Shown here one piece after another: positions 17,319 through 26,024 of a stretch of 64,000 nt of DNA. Position 1 is the stretch's first letter; every line of letters begins with the position of its first letter. The translations under genes were made by a program, and so were the position numbers. The notes under the pieces were generated by a model. It did not search any database. It saw nothing but the letters and a program-made list of their open reading frames with translations, and was not told the origin of the DNA. Source of the DNA: an uncultured Eggerthellaceae bacterium (GTDB lineage Bacteria; Actinomycetota; Coriobacteriia; Coriobacteriales; Eggerthellaceae); NCBI GenBank assembly GCA_947566075.1, contig CANOIM010000005.1:62001-126000 (forward strand). Direction: 5' to 3'.

Positions 17319-18350
17319 TCACTTCCACAAGAACGCCGGGTAGTCATCCAAGTCACCGCGAATAAAACGTGCGAGCAATAATGCCTGGATATGAGGTACC
17401 AACCCCCAGTCAACTTTCTCCTTTAGATAGGGATGCGTGATCTGCTCGCGTTTTCGCTCCTGCCAAGCATTGAACAGCACTTTTCGTCCTTGATCAGAGA
17501 GGCGGACCTCTCCAGACTCTAGTGCCTCAAAATCATTAACCCCGATAACTCGATTATTGATCGCAGTAAGAATGAATCGATCTACGAAAACAGGCCGAAG
17601 TTCTTCCATGAGATCCAGGGCCAAAGAGCGCCTTCCCGGCCTATCTACATGCATAATCCCACAGTAAGGATCAAGTCCGACTCCCTCCAAAGCAGAAGCG
17701 CAATCTACAGCCAGCACGCTGTAGAACAACGAAAGCATAGCGTTCACCCGATCAGTGGGAGGCCTGCGAACGCGTTCGCAAAAATGGAATGCATCCTTCT
17801 CTCTTAAGATCATCTCATCGAACACCGAATAGTAAGCAGCAGCTGCATCTCCTTCGACTCCACGAAGGGAATCTATGTCAGCACACAACTCAACAGCGTT
17901 GATGCTTTCTGCAAGATGCCGCGAAACCCCTCTCATTGCCTCTTCATCCACACGCAACCCGTGATCTCGCAGTGTGCGCTCAACGACCCAACGAGCATTG
18001 AACACCTTCCCAGCAATGAATCGCTTTGCCGCCTCAAGGCTCCAGACGTCATCGTCAGCAAGTCTATATTGTTGCCTTCTAAGAAGGATATTCCCTTGGT
18101 TCTCTCCGCATGAACGTGCAAGGAATCGGCCTCGTGGATCGAAGAAAGAAAGAGCGATCCCCCGTTCAGAGCACGCACTCATCAACTTCGGACTTGCGCC
18201 GGGATAGGTGAAGCAGAAGATGCTCTCTAGCGTATGCAGTGGTACGCGTCCTATTTCAGCGCCTTCAGCTTTCGCAACAACGTTTTCGCCATCAAGTGAG
18301 AGATATGCATTCTCAGTGAATATATAAAGCGTATTGCGAAGGTGCCTCAC
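17319..18350 (-). CDS. cas1: CRISPR-associated endonuclease Cas1 (type I-C)
   Basis: The 343-aa integrase that inserts new spacers at the leader end. The beta-strand N-terminal domain (1-75) leads to the helical catalytic domain. Metal-binding residues are in GVEGDAAAAYY (Glu), GIMHVDRPGRRSLALD (His) and DLMEELRPVFVDRF (acidic). The start overlaps the cas4 stop by 4 nt, so the adaptation genes are coupled. All expected active-site residues are present, so spacer acquisition should be functional. Confidence 0.96.
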   Translation of the reverse strand: MRHLRNTLYIFTENAYLSLDGENVVAKAEGAEIGRVPLHTLESIFCFTYPGASPKLMSACSERGIALSFFDPRGRFLARSCGENQGNILLRRQQYRLADDDVWSLEAAKRFIAGKVFNARWVVERTLRDHGLRVDEEAMRGVSRHLAESINAVELCADIDSLRGVEGDAAAAYYSVFDEMILREKDAFHFCERVRRPPTDRVNAMLSLFYSVLAVDCASALEGVGLDPYCGIMHVDRPGRRSLALDLMEELRPVFVDRFILTAINNRVIGVNDFEALESGEVRLSDQGRKVLFNAWQERKREQITHPYLKEKVDWGLVPHIQALLLARFIRGDLDDYPAFLWK

Positions 18351-19012
18351 ACCAGTTCTCCTATCCTTCGAGCATAGTATTCGCTCACTGTTTCCCGTTT
18401 GCTCAACTCAGGTAGGCAGGCATCTTTGATAGAGCACGACCGACATGCAGCCTGCTTCTTAGGAACAGGCGTATGCCGTCGTTCAAAGAGGCGATGCATC
18501 TCAGCAGCAGATGCCGTTACCTCTGCTCTTAGGTCAGAAGTGAGCTCCACCGATTCACGAGAATGCGTTTGGTTGTAATACAGAAACGCTTCCTCTATCT
18601 CACAGCAGAGCATCTCTTCCAAACAAATGGCCTGAGCGCATAGCTGCAACCGATCCGCCGCTACGCGCTTGCTTTTGCCTCGCTTGTACTCCACGGGAGC
18701 AGGCTGCCATAAGCCGCTCTCTCCCGCTAGTGGAATACCGCTATCGGAGGCCACAAATTCAATTACATCACACTGGCCTGCAAATCCGAGAACATACGAA
18801 TGCACATCCAGGCTACGAACAGTGATCGTGTTGCCTCTTTTCTCTCGAATCGCACGGTCATGGGCGCGCTTATGGACAAGATCACCTTGCACAGTGAGGA
18901 CGTTTTCAGCCCACTGTTGCTCTATGTGGATGAGTGCCCACTGCCTAGGACAGAATGAATAATGCTGTATGCCTGAAAGAGCGAGCAGCTCATCCTCAGA
19001 GTACATGGCCAT
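18347..19012 (-). CDS. cas4: CRISPR-associated exonuclease Cas4
   Basis: A 221-aa RecB-type nuclease with an iron-sulfur cluster. An N-terminal Cys (HYSFCPRQWALIH) and three C-terminal Cys (AACRSCSIKDACLPEL) bind [4Fe-4S]. Nuclease residues lie in FAGQCDVIEFV and APVEYKRGKSKRV. In type I-C, Cas4 trims prespacers and checks the PAM together with Cas1-Cas2. It lies between cas7 and cas1 as in other I-C loci. Confidence 0.95.
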   Translation of the reverse strand: MAMYSEDELLALSGIQHYSFCPRQWALIHIEQQWAENVLTVQGDLVHKRAHDRAIREKRGNTITVRSLDVHSYVLGFAGQCDVIEFVASDSGIPLAGESGLWQPAPVEYKRGKSKRVAADRLQLCAQAICLEEMLCCEIEEAFLYYNQTHSRESVELTSDLRAEVTASAAEMHRLFERRHTPVPKKQAACRSCSIKDACLPELSKRETVSEYYARRIGELV

Positions 19013-19020
19013 ACGCCTGC

Positions 19021-19914
19021 TTAGAGCAACTCGATCAGCTCTACGCCTTCAGGCATCTCGCCCACTTCGATGGCATAATCTTCGAAAGAGCGGGCCTCCT
19101 GAGCATCTGGGATAAGGCGCTTGACTTTAACGGCTTCGAAGAGCTGATGGGCTGGAGCATTGCCCAGCTTGCTATCATGCTTGAATGCGAGCAGCTTCCG
19201 CGTGGACATCAGACCGCGTGCAGCGCTGCGATCGCTTTCGAACATCTCCGCGAGCGCCTTGAAGAACAGATCGAGGTCTTCTTGACAGAATCCTGTCTTC
19301 TCCGCCAACGGAGCTGAGATGAAACCATCCATGCGATAGAGCCCGTAAGGAATGTACTGCTTGCGCCCCATGGTGCGTTCTTTATCTGCATCTTTCTCAT
19401 TGGTAACCGCCATGCGGGTGATGCTCATCTCCAGTGGGAGAACGGGATCTACGGACTCCGCGAAGCACAGCTGAATGGGCCCGCGGACCTGTCCACAGTT
19501 CACACCGGTGGTCATCACGGCACCGAAAGCACGGATATCGAAGAAGTTGTCGCACATGAACTGCGTAACAGCCCTGCGCTCTTCCTCATCTTTCGGGAGC
19601 GTCTTCTCTTTTGGCTTGAGGTCATAATGCACGTAAGCCTTCTTATTGCGATCATTGAGGACAGCACCCTCTTGCACGTAGATCTTGTAGCCGAGCTCGC
19701 CCTCAGCCACGTCAGGATCATCGATGCTCTCTCCTTTTACCAAGTCAACGTAGTTGCGCACTTTGCGCTTGATGCACACATCAGAAACGATGCCTTTGTT
19801 CGTGTCCGGATCGATACGGGGCATGTTCCCTGCATCTGGGTCCCCATTGGGATTGCCATTGACAACATCGAAGAAGAGGGTGAAATCATACCGATTGGAA
19901 ATAGCTTCGCTCAT
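19021..19914 (-). CDS. cas7c: type I-C Cascade backbone protein Cas7 (Csd2)
   Basis: A 297-aa RAMP protein that polymerises along the crRNA to form the effector backbone. The N-terminal FDVVNGNPNGDPDAGNMPRID is characteristic of Cas7/Csd2. The Gly-rich and Asp-rich loop at the start and TRKLLAFKHDSKLGNAPAHQLFEAVKVK near the end fit the family. Length is normal. It follows cas8c by 39 nt in the leftward operon. Confidence 0.96.
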   Translation of the reverse strand: MSEAISNRYDFTLFFDVVNGNPNGDPDAGNMPRIDPDTNKGIVSDVCIKRKVRNYVDLVKGESIDDPDVAEGELGYKIYVQEGAVLNDRNKKAYVHYDLKPKEKTLPKDEEERRAVTQFMCDNFFDIRAFGAVMTTGVNCGQVRGPIQLCFAESVDPVLPLEMSITRMAVTNEKDADKERTMGRKQYIPYGLYRMDGFISAPLAEKTGFCQEDLDLFFKALAEMFESDRSAARGLMSTRKLLAFKHDSKLGNAPAHQLFEAVKVKRLIPDAQEARSFEDYAIEVGEMPEGVELIELL

Positions 19915-19953
19915 GTCAGTCTCCTATTCGCTCTTATAAGTCAGATCGCTGTT

Positions 19954-21753
19954 CTATGCTTCGGTCTTCATCCTCGAAGAGGATTCCGCTTCGCGCTCCT
20001 CTTTGCTTTTCCAAAGGTAGCAGCGCTCTTGGTAGTAGCCCACAAAGAACTCCCCTTGGCTTTGAGTATCTAACGAAGGTGGGAAAGGATCGCCAGAGAT
20101 ATGGCCCATCACTTCATCCATTTCCTTCTCCAACATGATGCAAAGCCCCGAACCCGCCTTCCTCAACTTTGCGATATGGTTCTGATGATTCTTGAGCAGC
20201 GCAGGGAAGACACGGCCTGGCGTAGACGCAGCAGAGCTCATGTACCGATCCTTGATCGTCGTATTCACGTCCCCGATCGCTGCTGTCTGAGCACGCTCCA
20301 TGACAGCGAACAGCCGTCCAAGCACATAACCGCGCTCGTCCTTTTCTCGATCCAGCGCCATCTGCAGGCTCCTTCCTTCCCCTTCATTTCCTTTGTCCTT
20401 CAGCCGCCTATCCCGCACTAAGCACGCTTTGATGAGCGCGGCCCTTTGACCCATGTCCCCCGGATTGACGCTCCCGTGATCAGCGCGCATACGCGTAAGG
20501 AGCGTACCCAACAGTGCGCGAGGAAACCGACAACCTGTGAGCATTGCCTTCATGCACCCGCTCACGAGCGATGTAGGGATATCCTCAGAGTTCCCGCGCA
20601 CGGCAGTCTGCCGAAGCAATACGAAGAGCGGAGGCGTACCGACTCTATCCATGGCTATATCGTTCAAATAAGCCCTGTAGCTCTCTTCGAGCTGCCCGAA
20701 AGAGCTCTCCTCATAGAATTGCACCGCCAAGCGTGCCGCATTAGGCGTGACACCTAAGATGAAGTACCGCACATCTGGGTCACATTCCGAGAGCGACTGT
20801 CCTTGCTGCATTCTCTTCAAAGCGTACCCGACATCATCGATCGTCTTTTCGTCCTCTGCTCGCTGATCAGCGAAACGCGGTCCAGGCATCATATCGAGCA
20901 TGGCCTTCACGATAGAATCCTCAGTTGGCGCTGGACGGTCAGCCCAGAACACCACCGTGGTCTTGCCGCAGCGGGTGCGATGCTTCGGATCAGCGAACAG
21001 ATGCTTGAGCGCTGCACCAGCATTGAAAGCAACTCCTTCAGAAACAGCCGCATTGAACGCCTGGTTCTTCCCATAAGAATCAAAAGACTTCTGATTGAAA
21101 GATACCAGCGACGCTCCTGCGGACTGCGCTCCCGGGATACCAGTGACTTGAGGAAATAGGCGCGCAAGAACTCCACGCTCTCCCGTGACAGAACACTGGC
21201 CAACCATAGCGTTCTCCGACGGTCTGCTACGATAGGCGGTCCAAGCTTTCATGACAGCAGAACGCTCATGAAGCCTCTGATGATCTCCCTTCAAGCGGAA
21301 TACGGCGAATCCGCTACCAGCTGCCAAGGCATCCCGAACCTCATCCCGTAAGCCAGATGCAGGATCAGTCTGATCGAAGAAATGAAGCACAGCCTTTGCT
21401 CCTGCATCCTCGCTGCCTTCCAGGACCTCCCGATGAAAAGCCGCTGAAGCAGCGCGTTTCTCTTCTCCCCGCTTCTCATCTAAACCCAGCAGATATGCCA
21501 CGTTATCGCACAAGAAGAACGGATTGAGACCGCTGCCCGCACGAGTAGGATGCTCGGGAACTTGCAATTGCAAGAACTGGCGCATTTCCTTGCCTTCACC
21601 GGTGGTAAGAGGATCAGCATAAGCCAGAGTCCCATCTACGTTGAGCACCAATTCCCAAGCAGCCTTCTCAGTGCTCCAATATTCTTGAGGCACATCCACC
21701 TCTGGGTCAGCGATCAGCCGCTGATAATACTCATGGAGCTCTCGCAAGATCAT
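19954..21753 (-). CDS. cas8c: type I-C Cascade large subunit Cas8c (Csd1)
   Basis: A 599-aa protein, the usual size for Csd1, which recognises the PAM and recruits Cas3. Recognisable family segments include YRSRPSENAMVGQCSVTGERGVLARLFPQVTGIPGAQSAGASLVSFN (in part) and FILGVTPNAARLAVQFY. In I-C systems an internal start in this gene also yields the small subunit Cas11c; a Met-led C-terminal segment exists but no start can be proved here. Its start overlaps the cas5c stop by 4 nt. Confidence 0.95.
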   Translation of the reverse strand: MILRELHEYYQRLIADPEVDVPQEYWSTEKAAWELVLNVDGTLAYADPLTTGEGKEMRQFLQLQVPEHPTRAGSGLNPFFLCDNVAYLLGLDEKRGEEKRAASAAFHREVLEGSEDAGAKAVLHFFDQTDPASGLRDEVRDALAAGSGFAVFRLKGDHQRLHERSAVMKAWTAYRSRPSENAMVGQCSVTGERGVLARLFPQVTGIPGAQSAGASLVSFNQKSFDSYGKNQAFNAAVSEGVAFNAGAALKHLFADPKHRTRCGKTTVVFWADRPAPTEDSIVKAMLDMMPGPRFADQRAEDEKTIDDVGYALKRMQQGQSLSECDPDVRYFILGVTPNAARLAVQFYEESSFGQLEESYRAYLNDIAMDRVGTPPLFVLLRQTAVRGNSEDIPTSLVSGCMKAMLTGCRFPRALLGTLLTRMRADHGSVNPGDMGQRAALIKACLVRDRRLKDKGNEGEGRSLQMALDREKDERGYVLGRLFAVMERAQTAAIGDVNTTIKDRYMSSAASTPGRVFPALLKNHQNHIAKLRKAGSGLCIMLEKEMDEVMGHISGDPFPPSLDTQSQGEFFVGYYQERCYLWKSKEEREAESSSRMKTEA

Positions 21754-22415
21754 GAGACCACCGCCTCACGAGCTTGAGCCACATCAATGCGCCCATCCTC
21801 CATGACGGCCCGGAAGAACATCGGTTGCATCTCATGATCGAAATCGATGTCATAGAGCATGAAGCCTAGATCGCGCTCTCCGGTACCTGCATAGAAGGAT
21901 GCAGGGGCCACCTCGTCATCTTCCAAAAGCTTTACCTGAGCCGGGAACTCCCGGCAACCGAGCACTGGTTGGTTGAAATGCTGCCCCTTCCGGAGGCGGC
22001 GGAGAACGATATTGTAGTGCTTCTCTACGGTATCCTCGTCCCCTGCATCGTCCGTAAGCTCGAAATGAGCGCTCACCACATAGGCCACATCCCGCAAGTA
22101 CATTGTTGAACGCTGTTGCCTGTCGTCCGTAGCCCAGGCATGCACCTCTTCATCGCGCTCCATAGCCGCCTTCGCATTGCGATAGGGAAGCTTGCCCCCC
22201 AACTCGTTCCGACGGAACGTGCTGAAGCGAATCTCATTTAGAACTTCAATACTGTCGATATGCCATCGGATGGCGGGCTTCCAATACACTGCCTCTATAA
22301 GGCCCCGCGCAGCAGATGGCGTGATGCAGTCGTAACTGACGCGCTCCGCCTTCATCTCTGGCCGCGTGAAACAGGCACGCGGTCCCCGGATGAGGACTTT
22401 TATCCCATAACCCAT
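21750..22415 (-). CDS. cas5c: type I-C Cas5 pre-crRNA endonuclease
   Basis: A 221-aa RAMP protein. In type I-C, which lacks Cas6, Cas5 itself cuts the repeat at the 3' base of the stem and stays on the 11-nt 5' handle. Family segments: VLIRGPRACFTRPEMKAERVSYDCITPSAARGLIEAVYW, with candidate catalytic Tyr and Lys residues, and QPVLGCREFPAQVKL. Located between cas3 and cas8c with a 30-nt gap to the former. Confidence 0.95.
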   Translation of the reverse strand: MGYGIKVLIRGPRACFTRPEMKAERVSYDCITPSAARGLIEAVYWKPAIRWHIDSIEVLNEIRFSTFRRNELGGKLPYRNAKAAMERDEEVHAWATDDRQQRSTMYLRDVAYVVSAHFELTDDAGDEDTVEKHYNIVLRRLRKGQHFNQPVLGCREFPAQVKLLEDDEVAPASFYAGTGERDLGFMLYDIDFDHEMQPMFFRAVMEDGRIDVAQAREAVVS

Positions 22416-22445
22416 GCAACCTCCTTTCGTCGTATTCGCCGATCC

Positions 22446-24734
22446 TCATAGCCACAAGAATTCTGGCTCCTCCTCTCCTGGCTTGAGCAAGCCGACATCC
22501 GCCTTGTAATAAGAAGGGACGAGATCCTCCTTGATGACCAGGAACGGTCCCAGTTCCTCGACTACCTTTGCAGCCTCATACTGAGTAGCTAGCCAACGAG
22601 GAATGCTTACGCTGTGACGCTGTGCTTTCATGGTGAGGAGCTCTGGATGCTCTGCTCCGCGCATCTCCTTCAACAGCGAACGTGCGCTGTCTTCATAGGA
22701 AACGAAAAGCGGCACCGTATCCTCTTCGATGATGCGGTAATCCAAGGAGACACGTTCAAAGGGAATAGTCGCGAAGCCCTGGTGCAGGATATCCATACGA
22801 TTCAATGTCTTGAATATTTCTTTAGCATCAGTCTCTTCACTTCTGTAGCGACGTTCGAAGAAGGGTTGAACCATGGATTCATCAATGACCCCTCGATGCT
22901 CATCAATGAGACTGAGCGTGATGGAGCGCATTTTCTCAAGCCAGGAGCTTGTAGTGCCCCGCTCACCACCTATAAGCAGGTCGAACACATGGACGCTACC
23001 GGGTTCTGAAGCACCTTCTCGGTTACAGCGGCCAGCTGCCTGCACAATAGAATCCATGCCAGCCACTTCCCGAAAGACTTCAGGAAAATCCACATCGACG
23101 CCTGCTTCTACAAGCTGCGTGGAGACTACGACGCATCGTTCTTTCTGGACCAATCGGCACCGAATCTCTTCGATGATCTTCTCCCGGTGAGCAGGCGTCA
23201 TGAACGCGCTCAGATGGAAGAAACCCTCAGTGGCAGCACGTTCCCGACTATCCAAGAGGCCCGCCTGGACCGCTTGATCAACCACAGCGAGATACATCGC
23301 TAGGGCATTCCCCTTCGTACCCACCACGCATAGCACCTGATGCTTCTCAGCAAGAACATGCGCCAGGTTGTTCAGCTCCACACCCTCCCATAGGTCATAG
23401 CGAACGCGGGAGCCAAAGGTCTGCGAAAACTGAGCCCTGTGGCTCACGATCTCCTGGGGCTGTGACCCATAAGGCCATTGCATACCTAACGCTGGTTGGG
23501 TAGCGGAACACAAAACGATGCTCGTGCTGTAAGCGAATGTAAGCTCCTCCAGCATGGCCAGAGAGGGAATCAAAAGCGAATCGGGCAGTGTTTGCGCCTC
23601 ATCGAGGATCACAACGCTATTCGCAATGTTATGAATCTTGCGACTTTTAGCTGGTTTATTGGCAAACAGGGATTCGAACAGTTGAACGTTGGTGGTTACG
23701 ATGATGGGAGCATCCCAATTCTGTGCAGCCAATCGAGCAGCGTATCCTTCGTCTTCGCTCATATCGGAAAAGTCATAATTGGAATGATGCTCGAGCACGT
23801 TTGAATCCCCAAAGATGGCCTTGAGGCGGGATGCTGTCTGGCTGATGATCGTTGTGAAAGGAGCGGTGATGATGACCCTTTCCTGACCATGCTCTATTGC
23901 ATGCGCAAGCGCGAAAGCGAGCCCGCTGAGCGTCTTGCCACCACCCGTAGGCACCGTAAGTGTGAACATGCCTTGAGGAAACGACGCTGCCTCCAAGCAG
24001 TCTTCAAGCACGGCAGCACGAGCACGATTTACGGGCGTGTCCTCAGTGTTCAGCCCTTCGATATGCACCATCAGCTTCTGAAGGAGCTCACTTAACGATG
24101 CATGAGTTCGACCGCTACGAGCTTGCGCTGCTGCGGGATTCATAACGCGTTCGGTATCCAGGCTATCAGCGTCTACCAAACAGCTATGCAGCATTCGACC
24201 AAGAACATAGAAGGAAAAGAAGTTGGGGGTATCCGGATCATTAAAACCATGTACACGCCCAGGAACGATAGGCAGCGAAAGATCTTCCGCTGCGGGCAGT
24301 GCCAGTTGCCCCGTCTCAACGAGTTCAAGGAATCCGTTATAGGGATCCACCTCCCGCTTGAGACGCTCATCGAGTGGCGTTCGTACGAAACGACTGTCCC
24401 GCGCAGAGGACCCCGATCCGTCGGGCTGCCCTCCGTGATGCCCTGCCAAGGCATAAGCCATCAGCATCCCGTTAGCCTCATAGCGAGAGACCGCTTCCTT
24501 AGCTCCCGCCGTTGCATGGTCCACCAAATGAGATGCTCCCATCAGGCGTTCCTGAAACCGCTGACTGGCTTTGCCGCTGTCGTGCAAGATGCCAAGCGCC
24601 GTACCCCAGGATCCCATGCCGAACTTGGCCGCGAACCCAGAAGCGAGATGCGCTGTTTCGCTCAGATGCTCTTGCAGCGTTTGATGCATCAGCTGACCTG
24701 ATGGATCGTGATTCGTATGAGCGTAGAGCGGCAT
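22446..24734 (-). CDS. cas3: CRISPR-associated helicase-nuclease Cas3
   Basis: A 762-aa single-chain HD nuclease plus superfamily 2 helicase. HD part: LGILHDSGKASQRF, DHATAGAKEA and LAGHHGG near residues 50-120. Helicase part: Walker A TVPTGGGKTLSG, DEAQ box VVILDEAQTLPDS, motif III CSATQPAL and motif VI QAAGRCNREG. It unwinds and degrades DNA bound by Cascade. Start ATG 24734 follows GAGGAG by 8 nt. It heads the cas operon; its upstream DNA holds the guide-RNA element described separately. Confidence 0.97.
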   Translation of the reverse strand: MPLYAHTNHDPSGQLMHQTLQEHLSETAHLASGFAAKFGMGSWGTALGILHDSGKASQRFQERLMGASHLVDHATAGAKEAVSRYEANGMLMAYALAGHHGGQPDGSGSSARDSRFVRTPLDERLKREVDPYNGFLELVETGQLALPAAEDLSLPIVPGRVHGFNDPDTPNFFSFYVLGRMLHSCLVDADSLDTERVMNPAAAQARSGRTHASLSELLQKLMVHIEGLNTEDTPVNRARAAVLEDCLEAASFPQGMFTLTVPTGGGKTLSGLAFALAHAIEHGQERVIITAPFTTIISQTASRLKAIFGDSNVLEHHSNYDFSDMSEDEGYAARLAAQNWDAPIIVTTNVQLFESLFANKPAKSRKIHNIANSVVILDEAQTLPDSLLIPSLAMLEELTFAYSTSIVLCSATQPALGMQWPYGSQPQEIVSHRAQFSQTFGSRVRYDLWEGVELNNLAHVLAEKHQVLCVVGTKGNALAMYLAVVDQAVQAGLLDSRERAATEGFFHLSAFMTPAHREKIIEEIRCRLVQKERCVVVSTQLVEAGVDVDFPEVFREVAGMDSIVQAAGRCNREGASEPGSVHVFDLLIGGERGTTSSWLEKMRSITLSLIDEHRGVIDESMVQPFFERRYRSEETDAKEIFKTLNRMDILHQGFATIPFERVSLDYRIIEEDTVPLFVSYEDSARSLLKEMRGAEHPELLTMKAQRHSVSIPRWLATQYEAAKVVEELGPFLVIKEDLVPSYYKADVGLLKPGEEEPEFLWL

Positions 24735-24857
24735 TGAATCTTCTCCTCACTTTAGTGCTAACGAATCATCTTCTACGAGCAAGGTACCATACTTTTTGTT
24801 GGAAGGTAATATAAATTTTCAGTAAAGTTAATTAGTATTTAGTAACAGTAAATTAGT
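24735..24857 (-). promoter_or_regulatory. cas operon upstream region with two guide-like target sites
   Basis: AT-rich DNA before cas3 that must hold the operon promoter, although no clear -35/-10 pair is seen (TATATT near 24807-24812 is one -10 candidate). Two related sites occur on the plus strand: AGTAAAGTTAATTAGT at 24821 preceded by TTC, and AGTAACAGTAAATTAGT at 24841 preceded by TTT. Both resemble the guide portion of the small RNA encoded just to the right. Confidence 0.55.
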
Positions 24858-24877
24858 CTTACACTGTTCAATGGACG

Positions 24878-24914
24878 AAAAAATGCGCAGGGGCTGATGC
24901 TTCAGCCCCTGCGC
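24878..24914 (-). terminator. intrinsic terminator of the crRNA-like RNA
   Basis: Perfect stem GCGCAGGGGCTGA / TCAGCCCCTGCGC with a 4-nt loop, followed on the minus strand by A and six Ts. The plus strand side has no T run, so it acts leftward and separates the small RNA from cas3 transcription. Confidence 0.85.
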
Positions 24915-24971
24915 AAATCGCCACTAATTAACTGTTACTGTTTCAACCCACGTCTTTTCGACGACAACGAC
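24878..24971 (-). ncRNA. crRNA-like regulatory RNA candidate (CreR-like): diverged repeat, guide, terminator
   Basis: On the minus strand, a solitary 32-nt repeat (24971-24940) ends in TGGGTTGAAAC, identical to the last 11 nt of the array repeats. Its stem differs (CGTC-GAAAA-GACG). A guide-like stretch beginning AGTAACAGTTAATTAGTGG follows at 24939. Next comes a perfect 13-bp hairpin (24914-24885) and six Ts (24883-24878), an intrinsic terminator in this direction only. An extended -10 (TGC-TACACT) ends at 24972. The guide matches 24841-24857 at 16 of 17 bases. Predicted product is about 88 nt. Alternative: a protein-binding inverted repeat plus an unrelated terminator. Confidence 0.65.
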
Positions 24972-25193
24972 AGTGTAGCAGGCTCATCTGGCTGACAGCA
25001 CGCAAGGTCATCACTGCCGCCGAATAAGCATATCCTTGCAAACGGCACTAACTATATGCATCTCCTTCCTCGCCTCTTACTTCATTCAAATGGGTCCAGA
25101 AACGACACATTCATGTATTCGCATTCTCTAGTATTTCGCATAACAGAGATGATTTCCTTTACCACTCACGTATTCCTTTTTCTAGAGCAAGCT

Positions 25194-25228
25194 ATATACG
25201 TATATTTCATGCTAAAATATACGTATAT
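25194..25228 (+). promoter_or_regulatory. paired palindromic operator of the second toxin-antitoxin pair
   Basis: The 12-bp palindrome ATATACGTATAT occurs twice, at 25194-25205 and 25217-25228, with centres 23 bp apart, just upstream of the antitoxin ATG at 25245. Duplicated palindromes beside a ribbon-helix-helix antitoxin gene are typical autoregulatory sites. The AT-rich repeats also overlap any -10 element. Confidence 0.65.
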
Positions 25229-25244
25229 TCTGAGAGGAGAGACC

Positions 25245-25490
25245 ATGAACCAGAAACTAACCCTCAGCATTGAGCAAAGCGCTATTGAGCGCGGCAAGCG
25301 GTACGCGAAGCAGCAGGGTCGCAGTCTCTCTTCAATGGTAGAAGACTTCTTCGTATTCCTGGATCTTTCCGAAGGAAAAGAAACCGATATCCCAATAAGC
25401 AGCAAACTCAGTTCTCTTGTGGGCATCGGAAGCGGAACGGCAAGCGAAGCAGACTACCGGGCCCATCTCATTGCAAAGAATGATGCTTGA
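25245..25490 (+). CDS. ribbon-helix-helix antitoxin, DUF6364-like
   Basis: An 81-aa antitoxin. The start MNQKLTLSIEQSAIERGKRYAKQQGRSLSSMVEDF follows the pattern of RHH proteins that dimerise through a beta strand and bind DNA; the C-terminus would contact the toxin. GAGAGGAGAG sits upstream of ATG 25245. The longer frame from 25056 runs through the operator and is rejected. Its stop lies 1 nt before the toxin ATG. Confidence 0.82.
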   Translation: MNQKLTLSIEQSAIERGKRYAKQQGRSLSSMVEDFFVFLDLSEGKETDIPISSKLSSLVGIGSGTASEADYRAHLIAKNDA

Positions 25491-25491
25491 C

Positions 25492-25920
25492 ATGAAACGT
25501 ATCCTTATAGATACGAATATAGCTCTTGACCTTCTCCTTGCCCGAGAACCCTTTGTATCTGATGCGCTACATCTATTCGCGCTAGCAGAACAGCACCAAC
25601 TAGAGCTCTACCTCTCAACGGATTCTCTAAGCACCATCTTTTATATCATCAAAAAGAACAAGGATGTCGGAACAGCTCGAGAGGCTATCTCGAAGCTATT
25701 AGATTATGTGACCCTTTGTCACCTTGATGAACATGCGGTGATCCGAGGCATGGCGCTTGATTTCACTGATATCGAAGACGCATTCATCTGCGCTGTAGCC
25801 ATTCGATCTGACGCGGATCTCATCCTAACCCGCAACATAAAAGACTTTTCCGGTTCCCCATTACCTGTCCTTGCTCCACAAGAATTTCTAGCAGCATACA
25901 TTACTTCGCATACGGACTGA
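25492..25920 (+). CDS. PIN-domain RNase toxin
   Basis: A 142-aa PIN toxin. Acidic residues: RILIDTNIALDLLL near the start, and DFTDIEDAFICAVAIRSDADLILTRNIKDF near the end, the DUF-type PIN_3 pattern. The start is taken at 25492 (MKRILIDTN), immediately after the antitoxin stop; ATGs at 25480 and 25483 would overlap the antitoxin gene and are possible. Together with the RHH gene it forms a type II module directly upstream of the CRISPR-Cas locus. Confidence 0.85.
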   Translation: MKRILIDTNIALDLLLAREPFVSDALHLFALAEQHQLELYLSTDSLSTIFYIIKKNKDVGTAREAISKLLDYVTLCHLDEHAVIRGMALDFTDIEDAFICAVAIRSDADLILTRNIKDFSGSPLPVLAPQEFLAAYITSHTD

Positions 25921-25947
25921 AACTCTCCCCTACGGCGGGGTTTCAGT
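25916..25947 (+). terminator. hairpin after the toxin gene
   Basis: Outer arms ACTGAAAC/GTTTCAGT and an inner CCCC/GGGG stem form a stable hairpin over the toxin stop codon. There is no strong T run, so it may be a weak terminator or an mRNA-end stabiliser. Confidence 0.4.
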
Positions 25948-26024
25948 TCAAAAGCCCCGAATGAGCACGCTGGAAGCTGTTCTAGGATAGGCCGAACACA
26001 GCAAGCAAGGGCAGGAGGTTCGGG

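Noticed and set aside
24841..24939. Outer inverted arms considered only as one large cruciform or protein site
   Set aside because: The arm starts exactly at the repeat handle boundary and PAM-like triplets adjoin the targets, which a simple cruciform does not explain; kept as an alternative rather than the main reading.
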